Shown one piece after another: positions 55,310-64,000 of a DNA stretch of 64,000 bases (its first letter is position 1; every line of letters starts with the position of its first letter). The stretch spans positions 1-64,000 of the forward strand of contig NZ_BSND01000005.1 in NCBI RefSeq assembly GCF_030159795.1, in the 5' to 3' direction. This DNA comes from Methylophaga thalassica. GTDB lineage: Bacteria > Pseudomonadota > Gammaproteobacteria > Nitrosococcales > Methylophagaceae. The notes under the pieces were generated by a model. The model saw only the letters and a list, made by a program, of their open reading frames with translations, had not been told where the DNA came from and ran no database searches. Both the position numbers and the translations under genes were made by a program.

Positions 55310-56640
55310 TCAGCTACTGAGGCCTGCAGGTGGATATCCACCTGCAGGCCTCCCCATTTCTGGGATTGAGCAAACTGCATAGTACCGTCATAACTTTCAA
55401 CAATATCAAATACAATTGCCAAACCTAAACCACTTCCCGGCGTTGATTCATCAGCCCGAAAACCCCGTTGAGTCAAAGCTGACAAGTCATCATCATGACA
55501 TCCAGGTCCATCATCCATCACCCGAATAGCAATACCCTTTTCATTCTTGATCTCTAGTTCTACCCGGCTTTGGCACCATTTGCATGCGTTATCCATGATA
55601 TTTCCCAGCAGTTCCAGCAAGTCTTCTCGATCACCATGAAAACGCAGTTGTTTATCGACCTGACAGGTAATAATCAGTTGTTTATCCTGATAGATACGTT
55701 TTAATGTATCAGCCAGACTTACCACTAATTCATGAATATCAACACCTCTTCCAGGCAATGTTAAACCCGACACACGAGCACGTTTTAATTCACGATCAAT
55801 AATTTGCTTGATTTCCTGAGTCTGCTGATAGATTGCTGCTTTAGTCACAGCATCATTTTTCAATTCCTCACTGTCGGCGATCTGGTTTAACAGGGTCAAT
55901 TGGGTTTTAAGACGATGCGCTAAATTACCAAGCGATTGCCTGGAGCGGCGTGTTTTTGTGACCATACTGGCCATTAAACGATTGAGTTCAACCAGTAAGG
56001 GCCGGATTTCATCAGGCGCCTGTTCATCAATTTTTTCAATATCGCCTTGCCCCAATAGTTTTAATTCATTCTTAGCTTTATTCAGTGGTCTCAATGCACG
56101 TCTGACAATCCAAAACTGTAGCCCCAACAAAGCTAAAACGCCTAACAGTGATAAGGTAGTAAATGTCCACTGAAAATGGGTTTTATCCTCCAACATCCAG
56201 GCAATATCTTCTGCTACGGTAATCGTGACCTGCTGTCCCTGCTTCAGATACCCCGCCGACACAGCCATCAACGGTTGCTGTCCTGGTCCTTCCAGATAAA
56301 GCGTGGCTTTTTCACCGACATTTAAGGCTGGTGTAGATAAATCAAAGTCCCATAAAGAGCGTGAGAAGAGTTGTTGTTGTGGTGTTTGAATAGAAAAGTA
56401 CAGACCTGAGAAGGCCCGCTGATAGCTGCTGCTCAAACGACGATCATCCAGCAGGATTTCTCCTTCAGCATTAATATGGATATGAGCAACTAAGGTTTGT
56501 GTTTCTTCTTGCAGGCGGGTGATAACTTGCTTTTCAATTAAACGATCAATGGTGAAGGTTAGCCACAGCCATTGTCCAATCAACAAGACAGCTAAAAAAA
56601 TTGCTAAGCCAATGGATAAACGGCTACGAACCGATCGCAT
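55306..56640 (-). CDS. Sensor histidine kinase (PhoQ/QseC-like)
   Basis: A 444-residue inner-membrane kinase: first membrane helix about 9-30, a periplasmic sensor (about 30-145), second helix about 160-180, HAMP-like linker, HisKA with LAHRLKTQLTLL, N box DNACKWC, DDGPGCHDDD and GSGLGLAIVFD. ATG 56640 shares one base with the regulator stop (TAATG) and is chosen over an ATG 17 codons upstream. The regulator and a PepSY protein precede it in one operon; a signal of cations or cell-surface stress would be typical. Confidence 0.9.
   Translation of the reverse strand: MRSVRSRLSIGLAIFLAVLLIGQWLWLTFTIDRLIEKQVITRLQEETQTLVAHIHINAEGEILLDDRRLSSSYQRAFSGLYFSIQTPQQQLFSRSLWDFDLSTPALNVGEKATLYLEGPGQQPLMAVSAGYLKQGQQVTITVAEDIAWMLEDKTHFQWTFTTLSLLGVLALLGLQFWIVRRALRPLNKAKNELKLLGQGDIEKIDEQAPDEIRPLLVELNRLMASMVTKTRRSRQSLGNLAHRLKTQLTLLNQIADSEELKNDAVTKAAIYQQTQEIKQIIDRELKRARVSGLTLPGRGVDIHELVVSLADTLKRIYQDKQLIITCQVDKQLRFHGDREDLLELLGNIMDNACKWCQSRVELEIKNEKGIAIRVMDDGPGCHDDDLSALTQRGFRADESTPGSGLGLAIVFDIVESYDGTMQFAQSQKWGGLQVDIHLQASVAD
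55319..55352. repeat. Perfect 34-bp palindrome in the 3' end of the histidine kinase gene
   Basis: The half GAGGCCTGCAGGTGGAT is followed without spacer by its exact reverse complement. On the minus strand it encodes part of the kinase C-terminus (GLQVDIHLQAS); on the plus strand it starts 10 bases after the PepSY stop. As RNA it would form a long hairpin with a minimal loop, perhaps ending the PepSY transcript, although no T run follows. Confidence 0.9.
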
Positions 56641-57305
56641 TAGTCTTGCTGACCAAAAATATAACCTTGGCCGCGCCTTGTTACTATCCAATCAGCCCCA
56701 ATTTTCTGACGTAAGCGATTCACATAGACTTCCATCACATTGCTGTCTTTGTCACTATCCAGTTGATAGACATGCTCAGTAAGTGTGGTTTTAGAAAGTA
56801 ACTGCTGGGGGTGCAACATAAAGTATCTTAACAGCTTAAATTCTGTGCCTGTCAGGCTATGCTTCTCACCCGTCTTCAATATCACGGTCTGCTCTGCTTC
56901 ATCCAGAGCTAAACCTTCATAACTCAACTCTCCAGGATGCTGCCCAGAGCAACGGCGTAAAACAGCATTAATCCGAACGATGAGCTCTTCAGTTTGAAAA
57001 GGTTTAGCAAGATAATCATCTGCACCGGCTTTAAAGCCCAGTACTTTATCTTCCCAGGCATCACGTGCAGTCAGAATAATTACGGGCACGGCATTTTTAT
57101 TGCGTCGCCAATTTTCTAAGACTTCTAGTCCCGGTTTCCCCGGTAACCCTAGATCCAATACAATCAGATCATAAGGCTCGATTTCGCCCATTGCTTCGCC
57201 ATCAATACCATCAGCAGATAAATCTGTGGCAAATCCGGCTTTATTCAATGCTTGCTGAAGGTTAGGTCCTAATAAGGGATCATCTTCAACCAATAACAGC
57301 CGCAT
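56640..57305 (-). CDS. OmpR/PhoB-family response regulator
   Basis: A 221-residue two-domain regulator: receiver with the acidic pocket (LLVEDDP) and phospho-acceptor Asp in LIVLDLGLPG, and a C-terminal winged helix (HSLTGTEFKLLRYFMLHPQQ, VMEVYVNRLRQKIGADWI). It should be phosphorylated by the kinase encoded downstream. Both ends join neighbours through TAATG overlaps, so PepSY, regulator and kinase are translated together. Confidence 0.94.
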   Translation of the reverse strand: MRLLLVEDDPLLGPNLQQALNKAGFATDLSADGIDGEAMGEIEPYDLIVLDLGLPGKPGLEVLENWRRNKNAVPVIILTARDAWEDKVLGFKAGADDYLAKPFQTEELIVRINAVLRRCSGQHPGELSYEGLALDEAEQTVILKTGEKHSLTGTEFKLLRYFMLHPQQLLSKTTLTEHVYQLDSDKDSNVMEVYVNRLRQKIGADWIVTRRGQGYIFGQQD

Positions 57306-57616
57306 TAATTATCCTCATTTTCCAGCTCAATAAACTCACCTGTTTGAGCATCTAACTCAAGCTCCCAGACCTGACCTTGTTCATCCAGAATCTCGAGTTC
57401 GTATATGTAACGGCCATCGTCTTTTTCCAAATCTGTTTCAATGACCTGACCGGGTTTTATTACTTTTGCCTTCGTCAGAATTTCCTGAAGAGGCATAATC
57501 TTGCCCTCTTTCAGCAATTGTCTGGCCACACTGGCACTTTCATCAGCTTGTGCTGGCGATACTGCAAGCACAACGCTCACTGAAATGGATAAGCATGTGA
57601 ATAGAGTGCGTTTCAT
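57305..57616 (-). CDS. Exported PepSY-domain protein, first gene of the two-component operon
   Basis: About 103 residues. The signal peptide ends SPAQA before DESAS, and the PepSY part includes MPLQEILTKAKVIKPGQVIETDLE and YIYELEILDEQGQVWELELDAQTG. ATG 57616 gives the more usual signal peptide; an ATG three codons earlier is possible. Fused by TAATG overlap to the regulator gene, it is probably a periplasmic input or feedback partner of the kinase. Confidence 0.85.
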   Translation of the reverse strand: MKRTLFTCLSISVSVVLAVSPAQADESASVARQLLKEGKIMPLQEILTKAKVIKPGQVIETDLEKDDGRYIYELEILDEQGQVWELELDAQTGEFIELENEDN

Positions 57617-57691
57617 CGTATACATTATTTAGATGTCTAAGTGAGCTTAAGTGTAGAAATTCAAACTTAAACCAAACTTAATAACGATGTT

Positions 57692-58021
57692 TTATTGAGT
57701 GGTAAAAATTCGGATAACTTTACCGTTTTTAAGTAAAACATGCGTGCTGCCTTTACTCATTGTTTTAAACATCCATTTTTCAAAATTATCCTGAAGGCGC
57801 TCACCATCTTTACCCACTTTCAAAGCCGGTCTGACAGACTTCACCACGTTGCTGGGCTGCCAGTTCTCGCCACAAACATGCATGATTTGGTCAACATCCA
57901 TACCTACCTCTATGGCACTTTTGCCACAGGAATAATGATCTAAATACTGACTACTTCCCGCATGAGCTAAAGCAGTAAAACTCAAACCTAAGGCTATCGA
58001 AGCCAAGTAAAAAAAACGCAT
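57692..58021 (-). CDS. Exported DUF2845-like protein
   Basis: A 109-residue small protein with a signal peptide ending ALAHA before GSSQY. Two cysteines (YSCGKSAIEVG and HVCGENW) could form a periplasmic disulfide, and the VGMDVDQIMHVCGENWQPS pattern fits the DUF2845 family, whose function is unknown. It lies in the same direction as the PepSY operon but 75 bases away. Confidence 0.7.
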   Translation of the reverse strand: MRFFYLASIALGLSFTALAHAGSSQYLDHYSCGKSAIEVGMDVDQIMHVCGENWQPSNVVKSVRPALKVGKDGERLQDNFEKWMFKTMSKGSTHVLLKNGKVIRIFTTQ

Positions 58022-58096
58022 ATCTCTCTCCGTTCATTTTTTCAGGACAATATCATGAACTGTGTTGAATAATCTTGCCAGATTTTGTTATCAAAT

Positions 58097-60085
58097 TTAA
58101 CCGTCGCCAACAATATGCAGGAAGTGCATATGTTTTTCGTATTGAATCAGAATGTCATCAATGACTTGCTCTTGATTATATCCGTACATATCGTAATGTT
58201 GACTACCTTCAGCAAGATACACTTCACCCCGATAATAACGCTTTGTCTCATCATCATCGTCTAATGCATCGAGGGCAAAACTTGGCATTACGTGCCTGAC
58301 GCTGTGAACCCCGTAAACAAAGTCTTTCTCACCACCATAGCTGACGTTTAATTCAATCGAATCTTTTTTGCTAACAATCTCAGATTCAACACCAGTATTA
58401 CGTAATTCCGCCGCCACTTTTTTCAACGCGGGTTTCACCACATCGTTCAAAAATGTTTGCATTGTCGCTTTATCAGGATATTCACTCAAATTTTTCAGGC
58501 GTTGCTTCCAGCCAACTTGTCTGCCTGTACTCACAGGAGTCTGTGGCACACCAATGATCAGGCGTTTTATGCCTTCCATTCTTAAGCCTTTCATCAAGCC
58601 AAAACACATCAGTAACATGATGACAACAAATGGCAGAGCACCAGCAATAGAAGCCGTTTGTAAGGCTTTTAAACCACCCGCCAGCAATAACGCAGCAGCA
58701 ACACAACCTTCCGTTAATGCCCAAAAAATGCGCTGCCAAACCGGCGGTTTAGGATGGCCATTGGAGGTAATCATATCAATGACCAAGGAACCTGAATCTG
58801 ATGATGTTACAAAAAATGTGATGACCAGTATGGTGGCTAAGCCAGAAGAAATCATACTCAGCGGCATATGCTCAAACATCGAGAAAACGGCAATGGCACT
58901 ATTTTCACTGACGGCTCCAGAGATAACCCCGGCAAGATTACCCAGCTCCATATGAATAGCTGTTCCGCCAAAAAACGTCATCCACATAAAGGTAAAACCA
59001 ACAGGCACAAATAACACACCTAGAATAAACTGACGGATAGTTCGACCTCTTGAAACTCGGGCAATAAACATCCCGACAAAGGGCGACCAGGCAATCCACC
59101 AGCCCCAATAGAATAATGTCCAGCCACCTATCCAGCCATTAGGATCATAAGCATATAAATTGAATGTTTTATTAACCACTTCGCTTAAATAATTACCGGT
59201 GTTTTGTACCAATGTTTGCAATAAGAACAGCGTCGGACCAGCAAATAAAACAAACAACAATAAAAGAATAGCCAGCCCCAGATTAATTTCAGACAGACGT
59301 TTGATGCCTGAATCCAGCCCCGCGACAACAGAAATAGTTGCTAGCAGTGTAATCCCAGCAATCAAGCCGATTTGAAGACCCACTGATTCTGCTGGTAAGC
59401 CAAACATATATGTAAGCCCGGCATTCACCTGTAAAACCCCAAGACCCAGTGAAGTCGCCACACCAAACATGGTGCCTAGCACAGCGAAAATATCTACTGT
59501 ATGGCCGATGGGGCCATATATTCTTTCACCAATTAAGGGATAAAGTGACGAGCGAATGCTTAATGGCAAATTATGTCTGAAACCAAAATAGGCGAGCGAT
59601 AAACCCACCACGGCATAAATTGCCCAGGCGTGTAAGCCCCAATGGAAAAACGTGATCGACATCGCTTCCCTGGCAGCTTCAATATCACCACCTTGTCCTA
59701 CAGGTGGTGAAGAAAAGTGCATAATCGGCTCAGCAACGCCGAAAAATAATAAACCTATACCCATGCCAGCACTAAACAACATGGCAAACCACGATAAATA
59801 ACCATAGTCAGGCTCAGAATGATCAGGGCCAAGTTTAATAGCACCATAGGAACTCATTGCCAGGCCAATACTGAAGATAAGGAAAAATCCGACGGCCAGT
59901 AAATAAAACCAGCCAAAAGTATTCACTATCCAGGATTGAGTCGCGGTAAAAACTGAAGAGGCGGTATCAGAAAAAAACGCTGCAAAAATAACAAAAGCGA
60001 TAATTAAAATAGCTGAACCAAAAAATACGGGTGGATTGATTTCTGCTTTACGTGTTGTTTTATTTTCTATCGTCGGACTCGTCAT
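58097..60085 (-). CDS. BCCT-family osmolyte transporter (choline/betaine/carnitine)
   Basis: A 662-residue inner-membrane protein with 12 predicted helices. The BCCT signature is present: GIGLLFFGVAEPIMHF, and the tryptophan-rich helix FYWGWWIAWSPFVGMFIARV followed by SRGRTIR. The 150-residue hydrophilic C-terminal extension resembles BetT-type osmosensing tails. Uptake of betaine, choline or related quaternary amines fits a salt-living bacterium; the substrate is not fixed by sequence. The porin gene just upstream, in the same direction, may serve the same substrate. Confidence 0.93.
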   Translation of the reverse strand: MTSPTIENKTTRKAEINPPVFFGSAILIIAFVIFAAFFSDTASSVFTATQSWIVNTFGWFYLLAVGFFLIFSIGLAMSSYGAIKLGPDHSEPDYGYLSWFAMLFSAGMGIGLLFFGVAEPIMHFSSPPVGQGGDIEAAREAMSITFFHWGLHAWAIYAVVGLSLAYFGFRHNLPLSIRSSLYPLIGERIYGPIGHTVDIFAVLGTMFGVATSLGLGVLQVNAGLTYMFGLPAESVGLQIGLIAGITLLATISVVAGLDSGIKRLSEINLGLAILLLLFVLFAGPTLFLLQTLVQNTGNYLSEVVNKTFNLYAYDPNGWIGGWTLFYWGWWIAWSPFVGMFIARVSRGRTIRQFILGVLFVPVGFTFMWMTFFGGTAIHMELGNLAGVISGAVSENSAIAVFSMFEHMPLSMISSGLATILVITFFVTSSDSGSLVIDMITSNGHPKPPVWQRIFWALTEGCVAAALLLAGGLKALQTASIAGALPFVVIMLLMCFGLMKGLRMEGIKRLIIGVPQTPVSTGRQVGWKQRLKNLSEYPDKATMQTFLNDVVKPALKKVAAELRNTGVESEIVSKKDSIELNVSYGGEKDFVYGVHSVRHVMPSFALDALDDDDETKRYYRGEVYLAEGSQHYDMYGYNQEQVIDDILIQYEKHMHFLHIVGDG

Positions 60086-60132
60086 ATATATATGAACTCT
60101 CTGATTATTATTTTGTTTAATGCGGGTAATAC

Positions 60133-61500
60133 TTAGAAGTAATAGCCAAAATTGATATTAAAACGCGTCTGCCAATCATCATTCTGGTTGGCGCCTAAGC
60201 GATCGCCAAAAGGATCATCGCCACCAATGAATTCATTGCCATTTGAGGCGCTTAAATCGGTGTAGATATACCAGTTGCCACTAGCCCAAGCCGCACCCAA
60301 AGTAGCCAGTGCACTATCGTTAAAGTCACGCTCTTCTTTCAATAAAACACTGTATTCGACATAGGGCATAACGTAATCCAGCCACGGCAACTGATTTGTG
60401 TCATAGCGATAACTGAGAGAAACAGCCGGTAACCAGGCTTCTGCAGCGACTGTATTGGGAAAATCATAGGCCCCCATTTGCACCAGCTTTCTTGTTCCCA
60501 GAGGCTGATCTTTGTCTACGTCAAAACGGTAGTACGTTAATTGTGTTGCCAGTGTAAATGCTCGCCATTTGTTCAGCATATGACCAGAGACAGCATAATG
60601 GTGCCCATCATCTTGTGAACCACGGCTTTTTAATTGCGAATACTGTAAGGAGAAACCAAGATCGGTTTTGATTTCACCGGAACCAAGGTGAGTAATACCC
60701 CGTAAATTAAACTGGTTACGTTCTTCATAACCATCACCAGATTCATTGACCACATCGTAGGAATAGCGAGCACTTTGATGTGATGACCCCGTATATGAGC
60801 CTTCATCAGAGACATAATAGGCAATGTCCCAATCCCATTGGTCTGTGGACTGATGATATTTAACCCCCAGATCCATATCATCAGATAGACCGAGATAATA
60901 ATGCTGATCAAAAAACCAGCTCTGCGAGACACCATAAGGTCCGGGACCAAAAGGCACTCTGTTTACACCGACTTGTATCTGACGCTGCTCGTCAAATTGA
61001 TAACCTAACCAGCCCGTGTGCAGAAAGTTATAACCGTTATACCAGCGGTATTCTAATTTCCCCAGATAAGGGCCATTTTCATAGTCCAGATTCAGGCGAA
61101 ACGTATCCAGGGCAAAGTTACCATCATCATCAAATGACCGTGAGGCACCACCTGTCTCAGGATAATCGCCAATCGCGTAATTCGCCCTAATCGCTCCCCC
61201 TACTTTGAGGTGACCAAACCGGATTTTATCGTCAGGTTTAGCTTCAGTATCGACTTGGGATTCTGCTAATGCTTCAAGTTTTGCCGTTGATTGCTGTTTT
61301 TCCTGTTCTGCTTTAGCAAGCGCAGCACGTGTTTTTTCCAGCTCCAGTTGTAGAGCTTTAACACGGGTCTGTAATTGTTCAACCGTTTCTTGTTCAGCAT
61401 CAGCAACTGCAGTTGATGATGGGCCCATCGCTAATAGAGCAATAATTGATTGGCTTAAAAACAAGCTTCTTGTGGACAAGATAGCTCTTCGTCTTATCAT
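60133..61500 (-). CDS. Outer-membrane porin with periplasmic coiled coil
   Basis: A 455-residue barrel protein. After a long signal peptide (to about residue 35) comes a coiled coil (about 38-80; EQLQTRVKALQLELEKTRAAL) as in trimeric carbohydrate or phosphate porins that reach the peptidoglycan. A beta-barrel follows and ends in Phe (NINFGYYF). It resembles the OprO/OprP-like or DUF3138-type porins. It precedes the BCCT gene by 47 bases. Confidence 0.82.
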   Translation of the reverse strand: MIRRRAILSTRSLFLSQSIIALLAMGPSSTAVADAEQETVEQLQTRVKALQLELEKTRAALAKAEQEKQQSTAKLEALAESQVDTEAKPDDKIRFGHLKVGGAIRANYAIGDYPETGGASRSFDDDGNFALDTFRLNLDYENGPYLGKLEYRWYNGYNFLHTGWLGYQFDEQRQIQVGVNRVPFGPGPYGVSQSWFFDQHYYLGLSDDMDLGVKYHQSTDQWDWDIAYYVSDEGSYTGSSHQSARYSYDVVNESGDGYEERNQFNLRGITHLGSGEIKTDLGFSLQYSQLKSRGSQDDGHHYAVSGHMLNKWRAFTLATQLTYYRFDVDKDQPLGTRKLVQMGAYDFPNTVAAEAWLPAVSLSYRYDTNQLPWLDYVMPYVEYSVLLKEERDFNDSALATLGAAWASGNWYIYTDLSASNGNEFIGGDDPFGDRLGANQNDDWQTRFNINFGYYF

Positions 61501-61601
61501 GTAATTATCCGTTTAGATTACTGATGAACTTTTTGGAAAACGTTATTCACTAGGTGAAAAACGAAGAGGTGTGTTAAGAACACGTATTGTTTACCCTAAC
61601 A

Positions 61602-61623
61602 ATTTGAAGCCATGACTTCAAAT
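61602..61623 (-). terminator. Possible hairpin after the endonuclease-like gene
   Basis: ATTTGAAG pairs with CTTCAAAT (8 bp) around six bases directly beyond the stop at 61626. No U run follows, so its action as a terminator is doubtful. Confidence 0.35.
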
Positions 61624-61625
61624 CA

Positions 61626-62312
61626 TCAGAACAGAATTCGGGCCACTATGGGGAGATGATCTGAGGCTTTTTTTGCCAGAGGTGATTTGTGTATATCCAA
61701 AGACAGTAGATGCTGACGAGGGTGAACCCAAATACGATCCAAGGCAAATACAGGAAAAAAACTGGGGAAACTCTTTCTTGATGGTGTGGTATCAAAATAG
61801 GCTTTTAAGCGGCGTAATGTTCGTCCCCACAAAAACCATTCATTCAAATCCCCCATCAACACCGCCGTATCAACTTCATGCTCGCCAAGACGGCTCAAGA
61901 GTTTTTCTACCTGATACTGGCGTTCCGTAGGTTTTAAACCAAAATGAGTGGTCATTATCACCAGTTGATGCTGCTCTATTTCCAGCCTGAGTTGAATGGC
62001 ACCTCTGGGCTCATGAGGTGCCAGACTCAAATCAATCAGTTCATGAGAGCTTAATGGATATTTACTTAAAACCGCATTGCCATAATGACGACTTTCACGA
62101 AACATTGTCGGTCCGGCAATGCCGATCATCCCCGTTTGTTGGGCAATAAAATCCAGCAGGTCGATATCATTGACCATGTGATGCTCGACCTCTTGTAGCG
62201 CAATGATGTCAGCATCTATCTCACGGATGACATCCACTATTCTAAACGGATCAAAATGTCCATCAGTGCCGATACAGGCATGAATGTTATAACTGGCTAA
62301 CTTAAGCTCCAT
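61626..62312 (-). CDS. Endonuclease/exonuclease/phosphatase family protein
   Basis: A 228-residue DNase I-like fold enzyme with the catalytic set SYNIHACIG, ALQEVEHH, LMGDLNEW and a terminal SDHLPIVA. No signal peptide is seen. In this superfamily substrates range from DNA to phospholipids. It starts 8 bases after the phospholipase-D-like gene, a pairing that hints at phospholipid or phosphodiester metabolism. Confidence 0.9.
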   Translation of the reverse strand: MELKLASYNIHACIGTDGHFDPFRIVDVIREIDADIIALQEVEHHMVNDIDLLDFIAQQTGMIGIAGPTMFRESRHYGNAVLSKYPLSSHELIDLSLAPHEPRGAIQLRLEIEQHQLVIMTTHFGLKPTERQYQVEKLLSRLGEHEVDTAVLMGDLNEWFLWGRTLRRLKAYFDTTPSRKSFPSFFPVFALDRIWVHPRQHLLSLDIHKSPLAKKASDHLPIVARILF

Positions 62313-62320
62313 TCAATCTC

Positions 62321-64000
62321 TTATTCGTCTTCTTTACGATTAATCAGTCGCTTCAACCCAACCATAATGCCAACAATGACGATGACAACTCCCACAAATA
62401 TCGCGATTTGTTCAGGGTCTGGATTTTGCACCGTTCGCATTAATGAATCAGCAAACACTGTAATACCCAATATCCCCGGTAACATACCGATCAGCGTACC
62501 AATGGTAAAATCACGCGTATTAATATGTGAGCCACCGGCGACAAGATTAATCACTGTAAACGGTGCTACAGGAATAATGCGTACGGTGATAATCGCCAAA
62601 ACACCATGTTTAGCCAGACGCCTGCTTAATTTATTAATACTGGAACCGGCTAATTTCTGAATGGTATTTCGCCCCATATAGTGTCCAACGGCATACCCCA
62701 TCAAGCCACTCACCAGCGAGCCAATAATGGAATAAACAGTTCCCCATAAAGGGCCAAATGTCAGTGCCGTTGTGATAATCAGCAGGGTCACCGGAAAGGC
62801 AATCAATCCGGCAATGGCAAAAATACCGATCACAATTAATGGTGTTAATGGATGTGACTTAATACCTTCAGCGGCATGTTGTAATGTTTCCGGATTTAAC
62901 CATTCACTTAATGGTGTCCATCGCCAAATAGCTGTTAACGCTAGTACCACAACCAAAACAGCAACAATTTTCCACCACTGTTTTTGGGCTGATTTTGGTT
63001 CATCAACCGGAATAAACATCTTAGTAAGTTTTTCCGTTTCAATCGGCCTTTCAGGATCGACAATAGCAGAGTCCGGTAACATCTGATTCGCATAGTCAGA
63101 GACCGAACAATCAAGTTCACGCAATGTATGACTGTTTTCCTGTCGAGCATCTATCAAGCGAATAAGAGAACCTTCCTGAGATAAATTCTGGCGAAGTTCA
63201 TCTGCTGTCATACCAAAATGTTCTGTCAGTAAACGCTCGCGAAACCGACTGACAGTAGCTTTGTGTTCATCTGTCTCCGCTTCAATCACCAGATCACATT
63301 CACTATCGAAGCCCATGGAACGGTTGCTTAAATTTGCTGAACCGACTCGCATTAAACAATCATCAATGACCGTGATTTTTGCATGCACGCTGATATAAGA
63401 ATCACCAAGCTCATCACGATGCGGATAACAAAGACGTAACCGATTATGTTTGTCAGCCTCTTTCAATTTACAGGCCACACGATAACGCAAAACATCCATG
63501 GTGGCCTGTTCTAGCCAGCCACCAGTCATTAATGGCAAGACTAAAACAACATCGGGCCCGTCTCGTTCCTGCAAGCGTTCGGCTAATAAATCAGCTACTT
63601 TCCAGGAGGTAAAATATTGATTCTCCATATATATAAGATTTTCAGCCGCTTTCAGGCTATCAATATAGAGTTGTTCAACTTCACGAATTTCTTTCTGATC
63701 ACGGTACTGAGGCATTGTCCTGCTGATGCCTATCTCGATGTCTTTAAACCAGGGCTCGATATATTCAGGCCATGCCGATCCTGATTTTTGTGACGGTTTA
63801 TTGAGTTTTTCGCCGGTCGCTTTTAACCAGCGTTCTCGTGCCAGGTCACCTAAGGCGGCTGCCGCTTCACCTTGCACCATCATTTGTACATCATGAAATG
63901 GCGGGTAATGATGACCATCAGGATCAATACGTCTTGATTCTTTCGCTTTATGTTCCGAGCTATCCCAACGACTTTTGCCAATATCAAAACCACCGGAGAA
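62321..64000 (-). CDS. Phospholipase D-like protein fused to a VTT/DedA-type membrane domain (5' end beyond window)
   Basis: The frame runs through the right edge, so at least 559 C-terminal residues are visible and the first HKD motif may lie in the missing part. The second HKD motif is clear (HAKITVIDDCLMRVGSANLSNR). After about residue 290 of the visible part comes a membrane helix (IVAVLVVVLALTAIW) and a VTT (SNARE-associated/DedA) domain with several helices (SLVSGLMGYAVGHYMGR, VRIIPVAPFTVINLVAG). Such fusions are known in proteobacteria and may act as membrane-bound phosphatidyltransferases or lipases; the reaction is not established here. Confidence 0.88.
   Translation of the reverse strand, partial: FSGGFDIGKSRWDSSEHKAKESRRIDPDGHHYPPFHDVQMMVQGEAAAALGDLARERWLKATGEKLNKPSQKSGSAWPEYIEPWFKDIEIGISRTMPQYRDQKEIREVEQLYIDSLKAAENLIYMENQYFTSWKVADLLAERLQERDGPDVVLVLPLMTGGWLEQATMDVLRYRVACKLKEADKHNRLRLCYPHRDELGDSYISVHAKITVIDDCLMRVGSANLSNRSMGFDSECDLVIEAETDEHKATVSRFRERLLTEHFGMTADELRQNLSQEGSLIRLIDARQENSHTLRELDCSVSDYANQMLPDSAIVDPERPIETEKLTKMFIPVDEPKSAQKQWWKIVAVLVVVLALTAIWRWTPLSEWLNPETLQHAAEGIKSHPLTPLIVIGIFAIAGLIAFPVTLLIITTALTFGPLWGTVYSIIGSLVSGLMGYAVGHYMGRNTIQKLAGSSINKLSRRLAKHGVLAIITVRIIPVAPFTVINLVAGGSHINTRDFTIGTLIGMLPGILGITVFADSLMRTVQNPDPEQIAIFVGVVIVIVGIMVGLKRLINRKEDE

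Overview
This 64 kb window looks like ordinary chromosome of a free-living gammaproteobacterium. The evidence is the gammaproteobacterial set tyrS/mepM/anmK, hisS-ispG-rodZ-pilW-rlmN-ndk, nadK-recN, fur/bamE, coq7 and rnr, the type IV pilus and outer-membrane assembly lipoproteins, and moderately AT-rich base use. The overall content (glycogen genes, nitrate assimilation, a BCCT osmolyte transporter, many c-di-GMP proteins) would suit a marine methylotroph such as Methylophaga. That genus-level guess is inference; no one-carbon gene lies in the window to prove it. No phage, insertion sequence, CRISPR array or obvious pseudogene is visible.

Layout. 1-395: two tandem strong sigma-70 promoters point left out of the window, most likely at a 16S rRNA operon. 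396-4438: tyrS, then mepM-like endopeptidase and anmK. 4414-11460: a glycogen and maltodextrin block, with glgC, a GH57 glycosidase, malQ and an orphan GcvH-like lipoyl protein transcribed leftwards and glgB divergent. 11520-18774: a leftward housekeeping operon from ndk to pgi, mostly with overlapping genes. 18944-23837: nadK-recN, fur/bamE, carbonic anhydrase and a metallo-hydrolase. 23886-25124: an unusual 412-residue repeat protein built from about 27 WYEAN-type units. 25222-28090: an exported unknown protein and a Lon-family protease. 28168-31303: PilZ, coq7, a diguanylate cyclase and CheV. 31676-34546: tRNA-Leu, rnr, tRNA-His and tRNA-Thr. 34737-39999: an MHYT hybrid histidine kinase, an HD-GYP response regulator and a second diguanylate cyclase. 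40131-53696: the nitrate assimilation region. 53864-64000: a SnoaL-like protein, a MarR regulator, a two-component system flanked by PepSY proteins, a BCCT transporter, a porin and a membrane phospholipase-D-like protein cut by the window edge.

How the genes work together. The nitrate region is one regulon by sequence. narK plus a PP2C/kinase fusion, nirB-nirD-nasA-porin, and a small-ORF/NIT/ANTAR operon each start at a GG-N10-GC sigma-54 promoter. Two of these have an NtrC-type dyad (TGCAC-N7-GTGCA) centred 92-94 bp further upstream, and the third has two half-sites there. The sensor side resembles a NasR protein split into a membrane NIT protein and a separate ANTAR protein whose receiver-like domain lacks the usual phospho-acceptor aspartate.

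The least explained items are the WYEAN repeat protein (a 15-residue tryptophan periodicity inside an exact 184-residue internal duplication), a hairpin whose loop holds the start codon of the next gene, a 37-residue hydrophobic ORF at the head of the NIT/ANTAR operon, and a perfect 34-bp palindrome inside the end of a histidine kinase gene.
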